Below are positions 31,661 through 42,589 of a DNA stretch of 64,000 bases, one piece after another (the first letter of the stretch is position 1; each line of letters starts with the position of its first letter). Source of the stretch: Cricetomys ansorgei (taxonomy: Eukaryota; Chordata; Mammalia; Rodentia; Nesomyidae); the NCBI GenBank assembly GCA_026225945.1, contig JAMJFZ010000596.1:3656001-3720000 (forward strand), in the 5' to 3' direction. The notes beneath the pieces are model-generated. The model had not been told where the DNA came from, did no database searches, and was given only the letters and a program-made list of their open reading frames with translations. The position numbers and the translations under genes were made by a program.

Positions 31661-33206
31661 CATTTTATTTTTTAAGAGATCAAATTCACAGAAAATTTCA
31701 GCTATTCTACAAAGGACCTTACCCTAAAAGCCATTTTTGTCTGACTGGGCTGCCTCACTGCCTGAAGGGGAAAGCACACTCGTACACTGTAGCATCCCCA
31801 CTGGAGCTGGGACAGGAACAGGGACACAGCTCTGCCCCGGGTTCCTTACATTCCATCAGCTGTCAACTGTCCTTCAGATTCCAAGGTTCTAGTCCAGGGT
31901 TATGTGTGGCACTGTGTAGTCATCTCCTCGTGATGGCTCCCAATCTGCAAATCACCAAACACTTCTGGATTCACACAAGAGGCAGCTCCTTCAGGCTGAC
32001 TGTCCCCTTCAGGCCGACTGTACCCCACTGACTGGGTCCCAGCATTCTTTAAGTATTCTTGCTTTCCGGCAGTATGACATGTTTGGGTTTATTTCCTTCC
32101 CTCCCTGAGCCCAGCATCTTTCTGCCATGCTCTGGATCCTTGAGTAGAATGATGCATTCTGTATGTTCATGCCAGAGGGACTCAAGCCTTTGGAGGTCTT
32201 ACAGCTCCAGGGCCCTTCCAGGGCCAGCTGGGAGGCAGAGGTATCTGCATGCTTATGTCAACTAGACATATGGATTTCTCTGAATATGCTCATGTTCACA
32301 GGGGCTCACTGATAACTCTGCTTCTAATGATGCACTGCAGGGTTTACTCCAGTTTCCTCTTTCTGCATGTTCATAATTTCCTTCTCTGACAAGAAACCTA
32401 GTCTCCACTGTCTTTAATAGGGTCTGCTTATGCCATTAATGTTCTTCTGGGCTCTGTCACCACCTTCCTGCTTGCAGGGTTTCTCCTCCCTGTGCTTGGA
32501 TTCCAACACTGTAGCAGGGCTTCTTCCATCCTGCAGAACTTTGATACCCCTGCCGCACATCTGGGACACCAGAGGTGGTGTCCTCTCTAACACCTCTGCT
32601 TAGGGTCTCCTGGTTCCCTTCTCTGCTCTGGTCCCCTTTTGCTCTATTCCTCCTATGGATTCAGGACAGGACTTTTGAGAGGCGGACAAGTGTGAGGAAG
32701 GGAGATCTCACATTTTTTAATGAAAAGAAGTAATAAAATCACAAAGTGAATACAACAAGCATTCTGGACCACTAAGGCAGCTAGCCTGGTCACTGTCCCT
32801 TAGTGGCTAAGTAGCTTGTGCATACTCTCTACCCTACTGAGCCTCAGTTTCCTCAACAAAGAACATTTCTGTGGGTGCAGAGACTCTTTGAGCCCATGCC
32901 AGACCCAACCTGGCTCCTGCTTGAGATAATCACTGGACGAATTGAGCAATGACAGCTATTGGCTGTCTCTTAGAATCCTCTGAAATGCTGACTTTCTGGG
33001 AAACTTGCCAGGCTGCTGGGTGGTTGTCCACAGCAGCACAACCATGGCCCCCAAATCCTCCTTTGGCAGGCTTGCTTCACTTTTTTTTTTTTTTTAAACT
33101 TTCTCTTTTTTCGCCTGTTCTCAGCCAAGTTTTGGGAGGACTTCCGAGACAGAGGTCCTTGTGTTCACAGCCTTAAGACGTGCAGCCCAGACTTTCTGTG
33201 GTCACT

Positions 33207-33228
33207 GAAAGCAGTGGCCACTGCTTTC
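33207..33228. repeat. 22-bp perfect palindrome upstream of the Clec3b start codon
   Basis: GAAAGCAGTGG is followed immediately by its exact reverse complement, with no spacer. It ends 32 bp before the Clec3b ATG and so probably lies in the 5' UTR or core promoter. It could form a cruciform or RNA hairpin, or be a symmetric protein site; which one cannot be told from sequence. Confidence 0.9.
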
Positions 33229-33260
33229 TGACCTAGGCACTGCAGCCCAGCCACAGCAAT

Positions 33261-33369
33261 ATGGAATTTTGGGGCACCTGCCTGCTCTTCTGCCTCTTCT
33301 CCATCCTGTCCCAGGTCACTGCCGAATCACCCACCCCTAAGAGCAAGAAGGCTGCAAATGTCAAGAAAG
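33261..33369 (+). CDS. Clec3b: Clec3b coding exon 1
   Basis: Encodes residues 1-36 plus one base of D37: signal peptide and lysine-rich N-terminal segment (KSKKAANVKK). The ATG context AGCAATATGG is acceptable. Donor GTAAGC. Confidence 0.97.
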
Positions 33370-36300
33370 GTAAGCAGGGGCAACTACCCCTCCATGTCCT
33401 CTAGGGGCAGCCTTCCCTTCATCTTCAGGGGAGCAGTTACCCTTTCCCACACTCTGGGGGCAGCTGTCCCCCTTATGTTACCTGATTCATAAGGAACCTT
33501 ATGTTCCTTCCCTTATCTTGACGAGGACCTTTGGTGAAATACTTTCTGGTGGTTGGGAGTTCTCACAGCAGGGATGGCTGGCAGAACTGCAAGAGTCCCT
33601 GACTCTTAGAATGGAGAGGAACCTTTTGGATTTTCTAAACTGGCATCTGCTTCCCCTCTGGAACCTAATGCTAAAGAAATCAAACCTCCAGCTTGGAGAT
33701 GATCCATTATCCCCAGGGAGCACCAACTTGGGTTTCCTTAACTGTGAGCCCAGGAGGGTAGAATTTTCTCAAAGACTCGAAGTCAGCATTTAATAATGTA
33801 AAATGTATAAAGGCCCCTCTGGACAAATTTATGCTTGGCACACAAAGGGGAGATGGGGACAGGTGGAGTCTTACTTCCATGGGGCATCAGCCTTGTCACC
33901 TCAGATTGAGCTCAGAGCATCTCTGCTCTAATCTGAAATGCTGAGGGTGGAATGTTCTTGGATCATCTTGGTGGAAGCAAGACCTACCATCATAGTCCTG
34001 CCAGCAGTGAGCTCATCCTGGGAGGGGTGGAAATGAAATGGCACAATGTTTTGCCAATGACCGAGGCTGTCACCCCTACAGGACTGGGAAGGTGGCAGGA
34101 AGAGTCAGAGGTGGAGACTCAGACAGGACACCAGAGCCCAGCCAAAGAAAGGAAGGGGTGTGGGGAATCTGTAGGCCCTCTGTACCTGGACAATGACATG
34201 TACAAATCAGCACCTTGGAGCCACAAGGCTGCAGCAAAGAGCAGGAGGACTCAGTTGGTAGTGTTTGCTGAGGATCTGCAAGGCACTGGGTTTGATCCCC
34301 AGCATCACATAAAACCCAGAGTGGTGACACACACTCTAATCCTATTACTCCGGAAATGGAGGCAGGAAGGTTATAAATCCAAGGTCATTTTCAACTATAT
34401 AGAAAATTTGAAGCCAGCTACAAATCCTGTCTCAAAAAACAAAACGAAACTCCAGGGTTTAGGGCTAACATTTCCTGCTGTGCTCTGTTGTGAACGCTTA
34501 AAATATGCGACACCCTGGTTCCTTCTTCAGCACCAAACCAACACAAAGACAAAGCTGGGTGTGAGGCACACGCCTTTCATCTCAGTACTCTGGAGTACCG
34601 AGTACAGTACAGTACAGTATGGAGTACAGAGGCAGGTGATCTCTGAGTTTGAGGCCAGCCTAGCCTACATAGTGAGTTTCAGGTTAGCCAAGGCTACACA
34701 GGGAAACCCTTTCTCAAAAACAGATGAAACCAAAATACTAAAAAGACTGAGTGTACAATGTGAACAAAACTCAAACAGAATGGATTCTATAGTAACATCA
34801 CTTTGACAAAGGGATTTACAGTGAGGCATATGTGTATGGAGATGAATCTGACTAATCTGCACAATCATCATGCGCCAATACTTATTTAGAAAATACGAAT
34901 GCGCTGGCTAAAAGCAAGCATCTGCTGTATATGTATAGAACGATTCCGGAAAGATCTACAAGTGTAACTGAGACTACTTCTGGGAAGAAAAGCAGGGAGG
35001 AGTCTTGACCGAGAGGTAGATTTTTGGATGGTTTTGATTTCTTAAATCCGATGACTATATAATTGTCTATAAAATGCTTATTTTAAAGTGGGAAGACTGA
35101 ATACCCTGCATGAGCGGGATTCTGTCCGTGAGCATTAACAACGTCGCCACCAAGACGTGTTGTGTGAGGGACGGGGAGTCAATGGCAAACAGAATTTCTG
35201 AATGTGGAAAACGGTTGCCAGTTTCTCAAGTTTTCATCCATCCTGCAAATCATGTCAATTGTAGGAAAGGAGAGGATCGGATCAGGGCTGCCTGGGTCAC
35301 CAGCAATGGCCACACTCAAGCTCTGGTCTCAGATGGGAGCTCAGGCTAATGACCTTGTTCACTTTCTGACTTCCATCATTTACGTGGTGCCCTGTGCTGG
35401 TGCTCCACACAAGTGTACACAGAGCTTCTGTGGTCCCAGAGGTTGAAGCAGGGGCTCAGAGTGACTCTGCTTACTGGCTCCAACCCTATCTTGTTTTGCT
35501 TTGCTCTTGTTCCATTGGGTGTTACTTTCCCCATACTTGATGTTATATCCCTGATTTTTATACATGAAAGTCCAAGTCTTGGCCACAGTTCCTTGGCAAA
35601 GCTTCTAATGGGTGGGGAAAGGCTCTGACCTCATGAATGTGGATTTTACATGAAATGGCCCATGGAAGTGACCCCTACCCTTTGCCTCAAGCCAAGCAGA
35701 GCCTTATTAGGAACCCTTGGGTCTTCAGAAAGCCCCTACGGCTCTCAGCTAACACACACAGGCAGGTCCCTCACCTACACCTGCCGATGCATACGTCATT
35801 CACCCCCACAGGTAGTCTCTAGCAGAGATATCATGTACCTTGGAGCAGATAGGAAGAGTGTGGTTCTGCGGCTACTTGGATCAGAGCTTTCTTTGGACTA
35901 GCTGCTCTACTGCCCTAGGCAGGTCATTTAAATCTGGCGGTAGTTTCCTTGTTTGTGAAATGGTAGAGATTCAGGATGGTACTTGCCCATGGCATAGGGC
36001 TGGTTGTGATCATGGCTGAGGTGGTGCACAGAAAGGCCCAGCTTCTGCAAGTGGCTGCTCTCTGGGAAGCAGCGTCCCTGCTCTCCCCCTGCTGCAGCTG
36101 AGTGGGCACACGCCCTGTGCTATGTCATTTCTCTTGGGCTTCCTCAGAGCCATTTCAGAGTGCTGCTGTCTTCTCATTGCCTATATGAGAGGTTGGAACT
36201 GTGTTGGTCTCCACTCTGTCATCCTCAGCTCAGTTTGGGGCTTGCTGCCTCTGCTCACCTCCTCCCTTTCCTGGGAGAATTGACCTCTTGATTTCATGGC

Positions 36301-39300
36301 CCATTGCCTGGCTAGAGCTGATGAGGTGGCTGTTCCCTCAAGTCCTGCAAATCCTTAGTCCCGCCATGACAAATGTAGGGTAGGGAAGCCTGGAGAGAAA
36401 CCAGGAACAGGCAAAAAGGGCCCACAGGAGGATAAGACAAGAGGCAGAGAAAGAAGAAACATCAAGAGATCCAGGTTCTTAGGGGCTGGCAGACAGGGAA
36501 GGGAACATCGGCTGCCTCAGGTTTTCATTGCCTCCTGCCTCTGTCCTAGATGTGGTGAGCCCAAAGATGTTTGAGGAGCTAAAAAACAAGCTGGACATCC
36601 TGGCCCAGGAGGTGGCCCTACTGAAGGAGCAGCAGGCCTTACAGACTGGTGAGTGGCTGTTTGGAGGAACACACCTGAGAAGGGTCCAGGCTGGTAATAG
36701 GCAGCATCGGGGAAGAAGGATCAGTTTCCATCTAGTGCCAAGCTCAGAGGGCCCTATCCCCAAATGCTTCCTCAGGGGAGGTTGCCTAACTTACACCTGT
36801 AAAGCCCACGCAGTCAGGCACAGCTGAGCCTGGTCACAGCTAGAGTGTGGGGGCGGAGTGCTCCATAGGCCAGAAGGACTCCAACAGGAATCCACCATGG
36901 TCCAGTGGAAGTGAGAGCTCTGGAGCAGGGTTAAGGGTCATAGTGCAGCCTAGGCGAACTGTACTCAGGAGTGTCGCAGCCCTGGAGCACACTGCCTCCC
37001 TGCCATGTCTATCTGCACCCCCACCCCACCCCCACCCTGTGTCTGTGGCTTTACAGACAGTTTTCTGAAGCACATAACCAGATATGCCAGCTGATGGGAG
37101 CTGGAGAGATGGCGTGGCAGTTAAGAATGCTTATTGTTCTCATAGAGGGCCAGAGTTTGATCCCCAGCACCATGCCTGGTGGGCCACAACTGCCTGTAAC
37201 CCCAGCTCCAAAGGATCTAACACGTCCTGTCCTTCATTGATACTGTGCTGCATACGTGCACCCCACCCCCCACTTCAGAACTAAAAACAAGGCCAGGCAT
37301 GGTGCATATGCCTTTAACTCCAGCACTTGAGAGGCAGGGGTAGGCAAGGCCGACTTGGTCTCCAAAGTGAATTCCAGGGCAGTATGGGCCACACAGTGAG
37401 ACTCCATCTCAAAAACAGAACAATAAGATAAAAAGTAAAATAAAATCTTGGGGCCGGAGACATGGCTCATTAAGAGCACTAGATGCTCTTCCAGAGGACT
37501 TGGGTTTGGTCCCCAGCACCCACATAGGGACTAAAATATTTAAAAAGAATAAAAGATGGGCTGAGGCAGAGGGAGACTCATGGTCATCCTGCTGGAGCAT
37601 GCCAGAGCAGGGCCAAGGTCTCACAGCCTGGGCCCTCTAGAGGCAAGGGGAGCAGGCTGGCCAGAAGCACAGAGCTGTGAAGCCTGGAAACAGGGAGGTG
37701 TGGCCATCTACTCTGCCAAGCCAGTCCTCCTTCAAGTTGGTTGTCTACACCTGTACTCCTACGGGGTGGCTCAGCACGGAAGACAAGGAGGCATATTCAT
37801 GCATGGCAAACTCTGCCCTTCCTCAGCAGAGGGAACCACCATCATGGCAAGCGCCATACTGGACAATGGAACCCTGAGCATCCCAGCTCAGGTGCTTCTA
37901 CTGATACAGAACTCCTCAGGCGTTCTACTGATAGCACATGCAGATCATTAGCCACCAAACATCCCCCACATAAATCCAACGCCTGCAGACAATACAGAAC
38001 GCCAAGACCTAGGGAGTCCCTCACTCAACAGTGCATACAACAATTATTTTGTACATAACTAAAAATAAACTTCCACAACAACTGTTCCTCTCCAATGGTC
38101 TTCCTGCAGTGTCTCTATTCCCACACTCTACTCCCCTGTAACCTTGTGTCTGTTCCATGGTGTGTAGTGGGCATACCATGTGTGTGCTGGCCCTGGCCTA
38201 GGTATGTGATGAACCTGGCTGTCTGGTGGGTGTGCGACAGACACACTGTGAATAGACACTTCTGTGAGCCTGGTGTCAAATCCCTTAGGGACATGGGAAT
38301 AATCTCTTGAATGTTTGAAGAGTGGAATGGCTAAGTGCATGGGGTAGGGGTCAATATGGACCCCTGACATACGTGATCTCACAGCAAGAGACACATAACC
38401 AATCTGCCTGCTCTTTAAGTTAGAAATCAAGCTAAACACAAACTGCTACACCAAGCTCACCAGAAGTACCTTCTTCCTAACCTGGGAGGCCAGTTGCACT
38501 GAGCACACTTCAGAATAGCTTGCTTTTCCTGTAGTCGTTTCTGCTGCAAACGCCCCTGCAGTCTCAGCTCACTCTCCCAGCTCCACCCAACCAGCCAGGG
38601 AGTTGGCCAAGGTTCCCTGTGTGTTGAAGCTAGTTGGTCCTTAGGCAGGGCAGGGGAGGTCCTAAATGCCTGGAGTGTGGTCTCCAGTTCAAGTAGGCAA
38701 ATGCCTGGCACCGTGAGCTAGTGGCTTGATCCTAGAGAGGGGCCCGGTGACAGAGCTCACTCTAGGAAGCTCTGGCTGGCTGAGGAAGCTGCCTTTCAGA
38801 TGGACTGAAGTCTCATGCGTGGGGAGGGTGAGGAAGGCAGCAGACCCTAAACTCTGAACAACCCTGGTGCTAACCTCTGTGGCCCAGGGAACTACCTGCC
38901 CCTGGCAGAGACCAGGTGACTTTTGCACTCCCTTCAACTCTGGAAGTCAGTGACCCTGGCTAAAAGGCAGCAGAGGGGTGACCATTCCAGGAGCAGGGCA
39001 CCAAGTGCTCTTGAGCAGGAATGCCGGCTCTTCAGTGTCTGCCAGAGCAGGATCCTGAAGCAAGCAAAAGCAAAGGTTTCAAGCCATAGACAGATTGGGA
39101 TGGAGGCTGGGAGGGCAGCCTGGAAGGGGTCTCTTTGGCCTGGAGCGTCCGAATCTACTGCGACAGCTGTCTCTCCCTACAGTGTGCCTGAAGGGCACCA
39201 AGGTGAACTTGAAGTGCTTCCTGGCCTTCACCCAGCCGAAGACCTTCCATGAGGCAAGCGAGGACTGCATCTCGCGTGGGGGTACGCTGGGCGCGCCGCA

Positions 39301-39583
39301 GTCGGGGCTAGAGAACGAGGCGTTGTTCGAGTATGCGCGCCAGAACGTGGGCAGCGAGGCGGAGATCTGGCTGGGCCTCAACGACATGGCCGCGGAAGGC
39401 TCCTGGGTGGACATGACTGGCGCCCTCCTGGCCTACAAGAATTGGGAGACAGAGATCACGGCGCAGCCCGACGGCGGCAAAGCCGAGAACTGTGCCGCCC
39501 TGGCCGGCCCGGCCAACGGCAAGTGGTTCGACAAGCGATGCCGTGACCAGTTGCCCTACGTCTGCCAATTCGCCATCGTGTAG
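33261..39583 (+). CDS. Clec3b: Clec3b, tetranectin (3 coding exons)
   Basis: Joined exons 33261-33369, 36550-36648 and 39183-39583 encode 202 residues, the length of human tetranectin. A signal peptide covers about residues 1-21 (MEFWGTCLLFCLFSILSQVT, then A) before ESPTPKSKK. A lysine-rich heparin-binding N-terminus follows, then the coiled-coil trimerisation helix (about 43-69, FEELKNKLDILAQEVALLKE), then a C-type lectin-like domain (about 71-202). All six domain cysteines are present (71, 81, 98, 173, 189, 197). K169, E171 and D186 match the human mature K148, E150 and D165, which bind calcium and plasminogen kringle 4. The protein is secreted and linked to plasminogen activation and mineralising tissue. 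The three-exon structure matches the domain modules of the human gene. No defect is seen. Confidence 0.98.
34242..34448 (+). repeat. B4-type SINE
   Basis: An ID-like start (GAGGACTCAGTTGGTAGTGT, GCACTGGGTTTGATCCCCAG) runs into a B1-like part (GAGTGGTGACACACACTC, GGAGGCAGGAAGGTTATAAA) and ends CCTGTCTCAAAAAACAAAAC. Confidence 0.82.
34552..34735 (+). repeat. B1 SINE with internal AGTAC-type expansion
   Basis: AGCTGGGTGTGAGGCACACG begins a B1. Near 34599-34628 the sequence expands into repeated AGTAC/AGTATGG units, after which GAGGCAGGTGATCTCTGAG resumes normal B1 sequence to CCCTTTCTCAAAAAC. Confidence 0.85.
36550..36648 (+). CDS. Clec3b: Clec3b coding exon 2
   Basis: Completes D37, encodes residues 38-69 and gives the first base of V70. 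This exon is the trimerising coiled coil (heptad pattern in FEELKNKLDILAQEVALLKE). Acceptor CCTAG, donor GTGAGT. Confidence 0.97.
37096..37270 (+). repeat. B2/B3 SINE
   Basis: GGAGCTGGAGAGATGGCGTG, GTTTGATCCCCAGCACCATG and CAACTGCCTGTAACCCCAGC follow B3 order in plus orientation. Confidence 0.82.
37291..37435 (+). repeat. B1 SINE
   Basis: GGCCAGGCATGGTGCATATG, CTCCAGCACTTGAGAGGCAG and CACAGTGAGACTCCATCTC in plus orientation. Confidence 0.83.
37451..37557 (+). repeat. B2 SINE, truncated
   Basis: GGGGCCGGAGACATGGCTCA, AGATGCTCTTCCAGAGGACT and GGTCCCCAGCACCCACATAG, followed by an A/T-rich end. Confidence 0.82.
37764..38077 (+). repeat. Unnamed interspersed repeat, copy 2
   Basis: Homologous by eye, in the same orientation, to 23938-24260, with the same end at AACTAAAAATAAACTTCCAC. 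It is the better preserved copy of the middle segment GAACTCCTCAGGCGTTCTAC. Confidence 0.75.
39183..39583 (+). CDS. Clec3b: Clec3b coding exon 3 (C-type lectin-like domain)
   Basis: Completes V70 and encodes residues 71-202 and stop TAG (39581-39583). It holds the whole C-type lectin-like domain, with WLGLND, the QPD loop (164-166) and the K169/E171/D186 site. The exon is unusually rich in G, C and CpG from about 39260 compared with introns and flanks. Confidence 0.98.
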
Positions 39584-39620
39584 CCCGCCCGGACGGAGAG
39601 GCGGGGCCTGGGCCAGGGAG
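39260..39620 (+). other. Clec3b: CpG-rich block in the last Clec3b exon
   Basis: CpG dinucleotides are dense here (for example GGGCGCGCCGCAGTCGGGG and GTATGCGCGCCAGAACG). The introns on either side are CpG-poor. It is an intragenic CpG island candidate with no start site identified. Confidence 0.7.
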
Positions 39621-39821
39621 GGTGTGGCCTACGAAAAGACAGGGGTGTCGGTGGGTGGGGCCTGTGGTCTGTGGTGGGCGGGACATGGGTGGGCGGAGTT
39701 GAACATCTGTGCGTGGGGGTGGGCATGGTAGTTCCTGGGGAGAAACAAGCTGATGCAGGGCCCAGAGAAGAGGGGTGGGGAGCCCTTTCTATCCTGGTTT
39801 CCTTCCTGCCTGGTTTTTGTA

Positions 39822-39827
39822 AATAAA
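39822..39827 (+). terminator. Clec3b: Clec3b polyadenylation signal
   Basis: AATAAA lies 238 bp after the stop codon, followed by GTTGGTGCAG and a second GTTGG. The transcript should end near 39845. Confidence 0.85.
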
Positions 39828-40895
39828 GTTGGTGCAGACTCCCTGAAGTTGGCTGTTCGGCAGATTAGGGTACCGATAAGATTCCAGGAGCTTGTTCCCA
39901 AACCCAGGAGAGCCTTAATCACGTTTCCAGCCTGCCTTTTGAAGAATTCACTTCCCCTGTTGGAATGCAACACAATTCTGGCGGTTGTTGGGGATCTATC
40001 TGGGGATGCCTGGACACCCAGGGGCCTGCTGTGGGGTAAAGGATGAGTGGTGTGTGAAGGCTTCCCAGGGAGATTCCTATCTGCCTCTATCTTCATCCCA
40101 GGGAGCTGGTCCAGAAACCTGGCTAGTGTTTCCCTTTCCCTCTGTAGGGGTTCCACAGGGTGCAGAATCCATAGCACGGGCCTTGCGTCTGGGGGGGGCC
40201 CTGCACCCTACATAGTCGGCGGTTTGGAGTTCCCAAGCCTGAAAGGCCCTGCGCTCCTACACACAACCCACAAACCAGGGCTCCTGCTTCCAGAGGGCTT
40301 GGCTTCCACACAGCTCACAACGCAGGAGGATTCCTGCGGCTGTGGTGAGCTCCACACCTGACACCCTCTATATTTACCGGCCTGGTCCATAGTGGGACCC
40401 CTCAGAGTGAAGGGAGCTCCGCCTCAGCTCTGCCCCAACTTGTCAGGCCCAATGTTCCTCCAAGTGCCAAAGAGTCAAGCTGCCTAAGCTGGTCTTGGAA
40501 GGCTTCAGGGTTAGCCCTGCAGGGAGCCATGGCAGCAGGAAGATGGAGCTGAAGACTGGGTTGCCTGCTCCCAGTCGAAAATGGCACCTCACAGCTATCT
40601 GTATTTCTGTTGGGGAGCAAATCTGATTTTCCCCAGCAAGCCTGGCCCCTTCTGCTGCCAACTCTTGTTCGGGCCTCCTGCTCGCCTCCCTCGCCACCCT
40701 GCTGGGGATGGTGGGCCCCAGCCACCACCCCTTGTGCCAACCATGAACTCCAAACGGTGCCAAGGACCACTGGGAAGCTAGCTTACTTCCCCTTTGAGGG
40801 AGTCTGGCTCTTCAAGGCCAGGGAACTCTGGGACTTGAAACCACCCATAAGAAAGCTCCCCCCTAGGACTATTAGGGACCCCACTCTAAGATGGC

Positions 40896-41501
40896 TGTGG
40901 GGGTCCCTCAACCTGGCAGAGGAGCACAGAAGCAGCCCCAACTAACACAAATGACCCTAAGCTGGGCCCCTCAGCCCCCTTCAGACTTGCCAAATAAAAG
41001 CAATAAATCCCACCAACCACAGGCCACCCTGGGAGGCTCTGACCCTTCCTCCCCCCACTGTATAAAGAGCACCCCTCTGGACTTGAGATTGGGGTGGGGG
41101 CAGCACAGTTTTGGCTTCTGCCTTCCTCCCAAGTGGAGGCAACCACGGAGAGAAGATGCATGAAGAACACCTCAGCTCAGCCAGGGATATTTCCCTTCAG
41201 AGCTGCAGCACTGGGGACACCTTCCCACCTCAGAGCTGTGTGGTCCCTGGGCTTCCAACTGCCTGGACACCTTCCTGTCAGAGCTGTGTGGTCCCTGGGC
41301 TTCCAACTGCCTGGGCCCCTTCCTGTCAGAGCTGTGTGGTCCCTGGGCTTCCAACTGCCTGGGCCCCTTCCTGTCAGAGCTGTGTGGTCCCTGCTCTTCC
41401 AACTGCCTGGGCACCTTCCTGTCAGAGCTGTGTGGTTCCTGGCTTTCTGAATGCCAGGCCATTTTTCCATCTCTGTTCCAGCTGAATAAAAAACCCTAAC
41501 A
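40896..41501 (+). mobile_element. Solo-LTR-like element A
   Basis: Aligns by eye with 43642-44227. Both begin TGTGGGG, share GCAGAGCAGCACAGAAGC-type sequence, a TATAAAG promoter-like box (near 41061 here), an inner CTCAGAGCTGTGTGGT repeat region and an end at GCTGAATAAAAACCCTAACA. A TG start, CA end, TATA-like box and AATAAA are typical of an endogenous retrovirus LTR. No clear target duplication or retroviral coding sequence is seen, so the call stays LTR-like. Confidence 0.65.
41226..41465 (+). repeat. 48-bp minisatellite inside LTR-like element A
   Basis: GAGCTGTGTGG recurs at 41233, 41281, 41329, 41377 and 41425, exactly 48 bp apart each time. Middle units are nearly identical (CCCTGGGCTTCCAACTGCCT). 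Because 48 is a multiple of three it creates repetitive open frames on both strands that are not genes. Confidence 0.95.
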
Positions 41502-42589
41502 CCCTCCCACTCCTTACAGCCAGCCAGCCAGCCAGGGTTCCACATTGTTCCATGTTAACACAGAGCATCACTGAGCCCACCATATTGCAAGAACTTTAGT
41601 GTGTAGTCTATTTAGCTTTATCCAAAGGACAAGCTGTGATACTATAACTGTCTTACAAGAAGGAAAGCCTAGCATAGGGAAGTTCAGTGGTTCCTGCTGA
41701 TGAAAATCTAGTGATTGCAAAACCAGAGTTCAACCAAGGACTGATTCCACAGGCCCAGGCCTTCCCACCACCATTGCATACTGGTCTCACATGACTAGAA
41801 CTTCCCCAAAATGAAACATAAGCAGCCTAGTGCCTCCCTTTCCTCCAGTGGCTATTGGCTAGCTTCTAGTGTGACCTGGCTACCAAAGGACTAGCCCTTT
41901 GGACCTAGCTCTGGTGCTTTCTCCTAATCCCCTCAGCACAGCCATTAGTTCACTGGAAGGACTTTCCCAGCATCCTCTGCTTCTAGATAGGCCCATTGTG
42001 CCTTGCCATCAGTGCCACAATGATGGCAGTGCAATTTGATTGACTGGGGAGCAGGCAGCTTGCAGTGAGCTGTGTACTCTACCGCCAGGCTGCCTATCAT
42101 GGCACATTGTTGTTTGGAATTCGAGTCATGGGTGAGAGCCACAGCTGTTAGTGTGGGAACATTCAAGAGTGAGGCTGATCAGGATGATCAGTCAGCAGGG
42201 CTGCTGAGACCAAGAGTTCCAACTCCTAAGAGTCCTGCTCAGGTTTCCTTCATGCTTTTCCCAAGAAGTTTTGAGTCCTGACAGAAAGCCAACTGGGCAG
42301 GCAATAAACATTGCCTTCTTTCATCAGAAGATGGCAGTGTGGGAAAGAGAATGATCCTCTGTTCTTCACCAGCCTGGAGTGTTCTTAGGTTTAGGACACG
42401 GGTATACTTCAAACTCAGTCCCCTTGTCCTCCTAGTCCTCCCAGCTATGTGAGTTCGTTTTTTAGAAAAAATCTCACTATGATGTCCAGGTTGACTTTGG
42501 CTTTGAGCTTCAGGGTTCATTCACAGAATCCTCCTGCCTCAAAAGTCTAGCTCTTAATCACATCCTGATATTCTCATGGTGTGTTGCTG

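Larger units (their letters stand above)
26005..33180. other. Exosc7-Clec3b intergenic region
   Basis: About 7 kb with no convincing gene. SINEs occupy 26160-26252, 26343-26515, 28882-29035, 29480-29545, 29778-29952, 29955-30096, 30118-30217 and 31494-31660. The reading frames around 27135-28850 (up to 196 codons on the minus strand) resemble no family I know and overlap on both strands. The stretches 26850-28880, 30220-31490 and 31670-33180 look unique; the last should contain the Clec3b promoter, but no TATA box is evident. Confidence 0.75.
33370..36549 (+). other. Clec3b: Clec3b intron 1
   Basis: A 3.2 kb intron with a B4 (34242-34448) and a B1 carrying an internal AGTAC expansion (34552-34735). 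No other gene or named repeat is recognised. Confidence 0.85.
36649..39182 (+). other. Clec3b: Clec3b intron 2
   Basis: A 2.5 kb intron with a cluster of B2/B3 (37096-37270), B1 (37291-37435) and B2 (37451-37557) elements, and the second copy of an unnamed repeat (37764-38077). The segment 38080-39180 appears unique. Confidence 0.85.

Noticed and set aside
33952..34806. A 284-codon plus-strand open frame in Clec3b intron 1
   Set aside because: It runs through a B4 and a B1 SINE and their A-rich tails. No recognisable domain; a chance frame.
41094..41545. Repetitive open frames on both strands
   Set aside because: Produced by the 48-bp minisatellite, whose period is a multiple of three. It lies in an LTR-like element.
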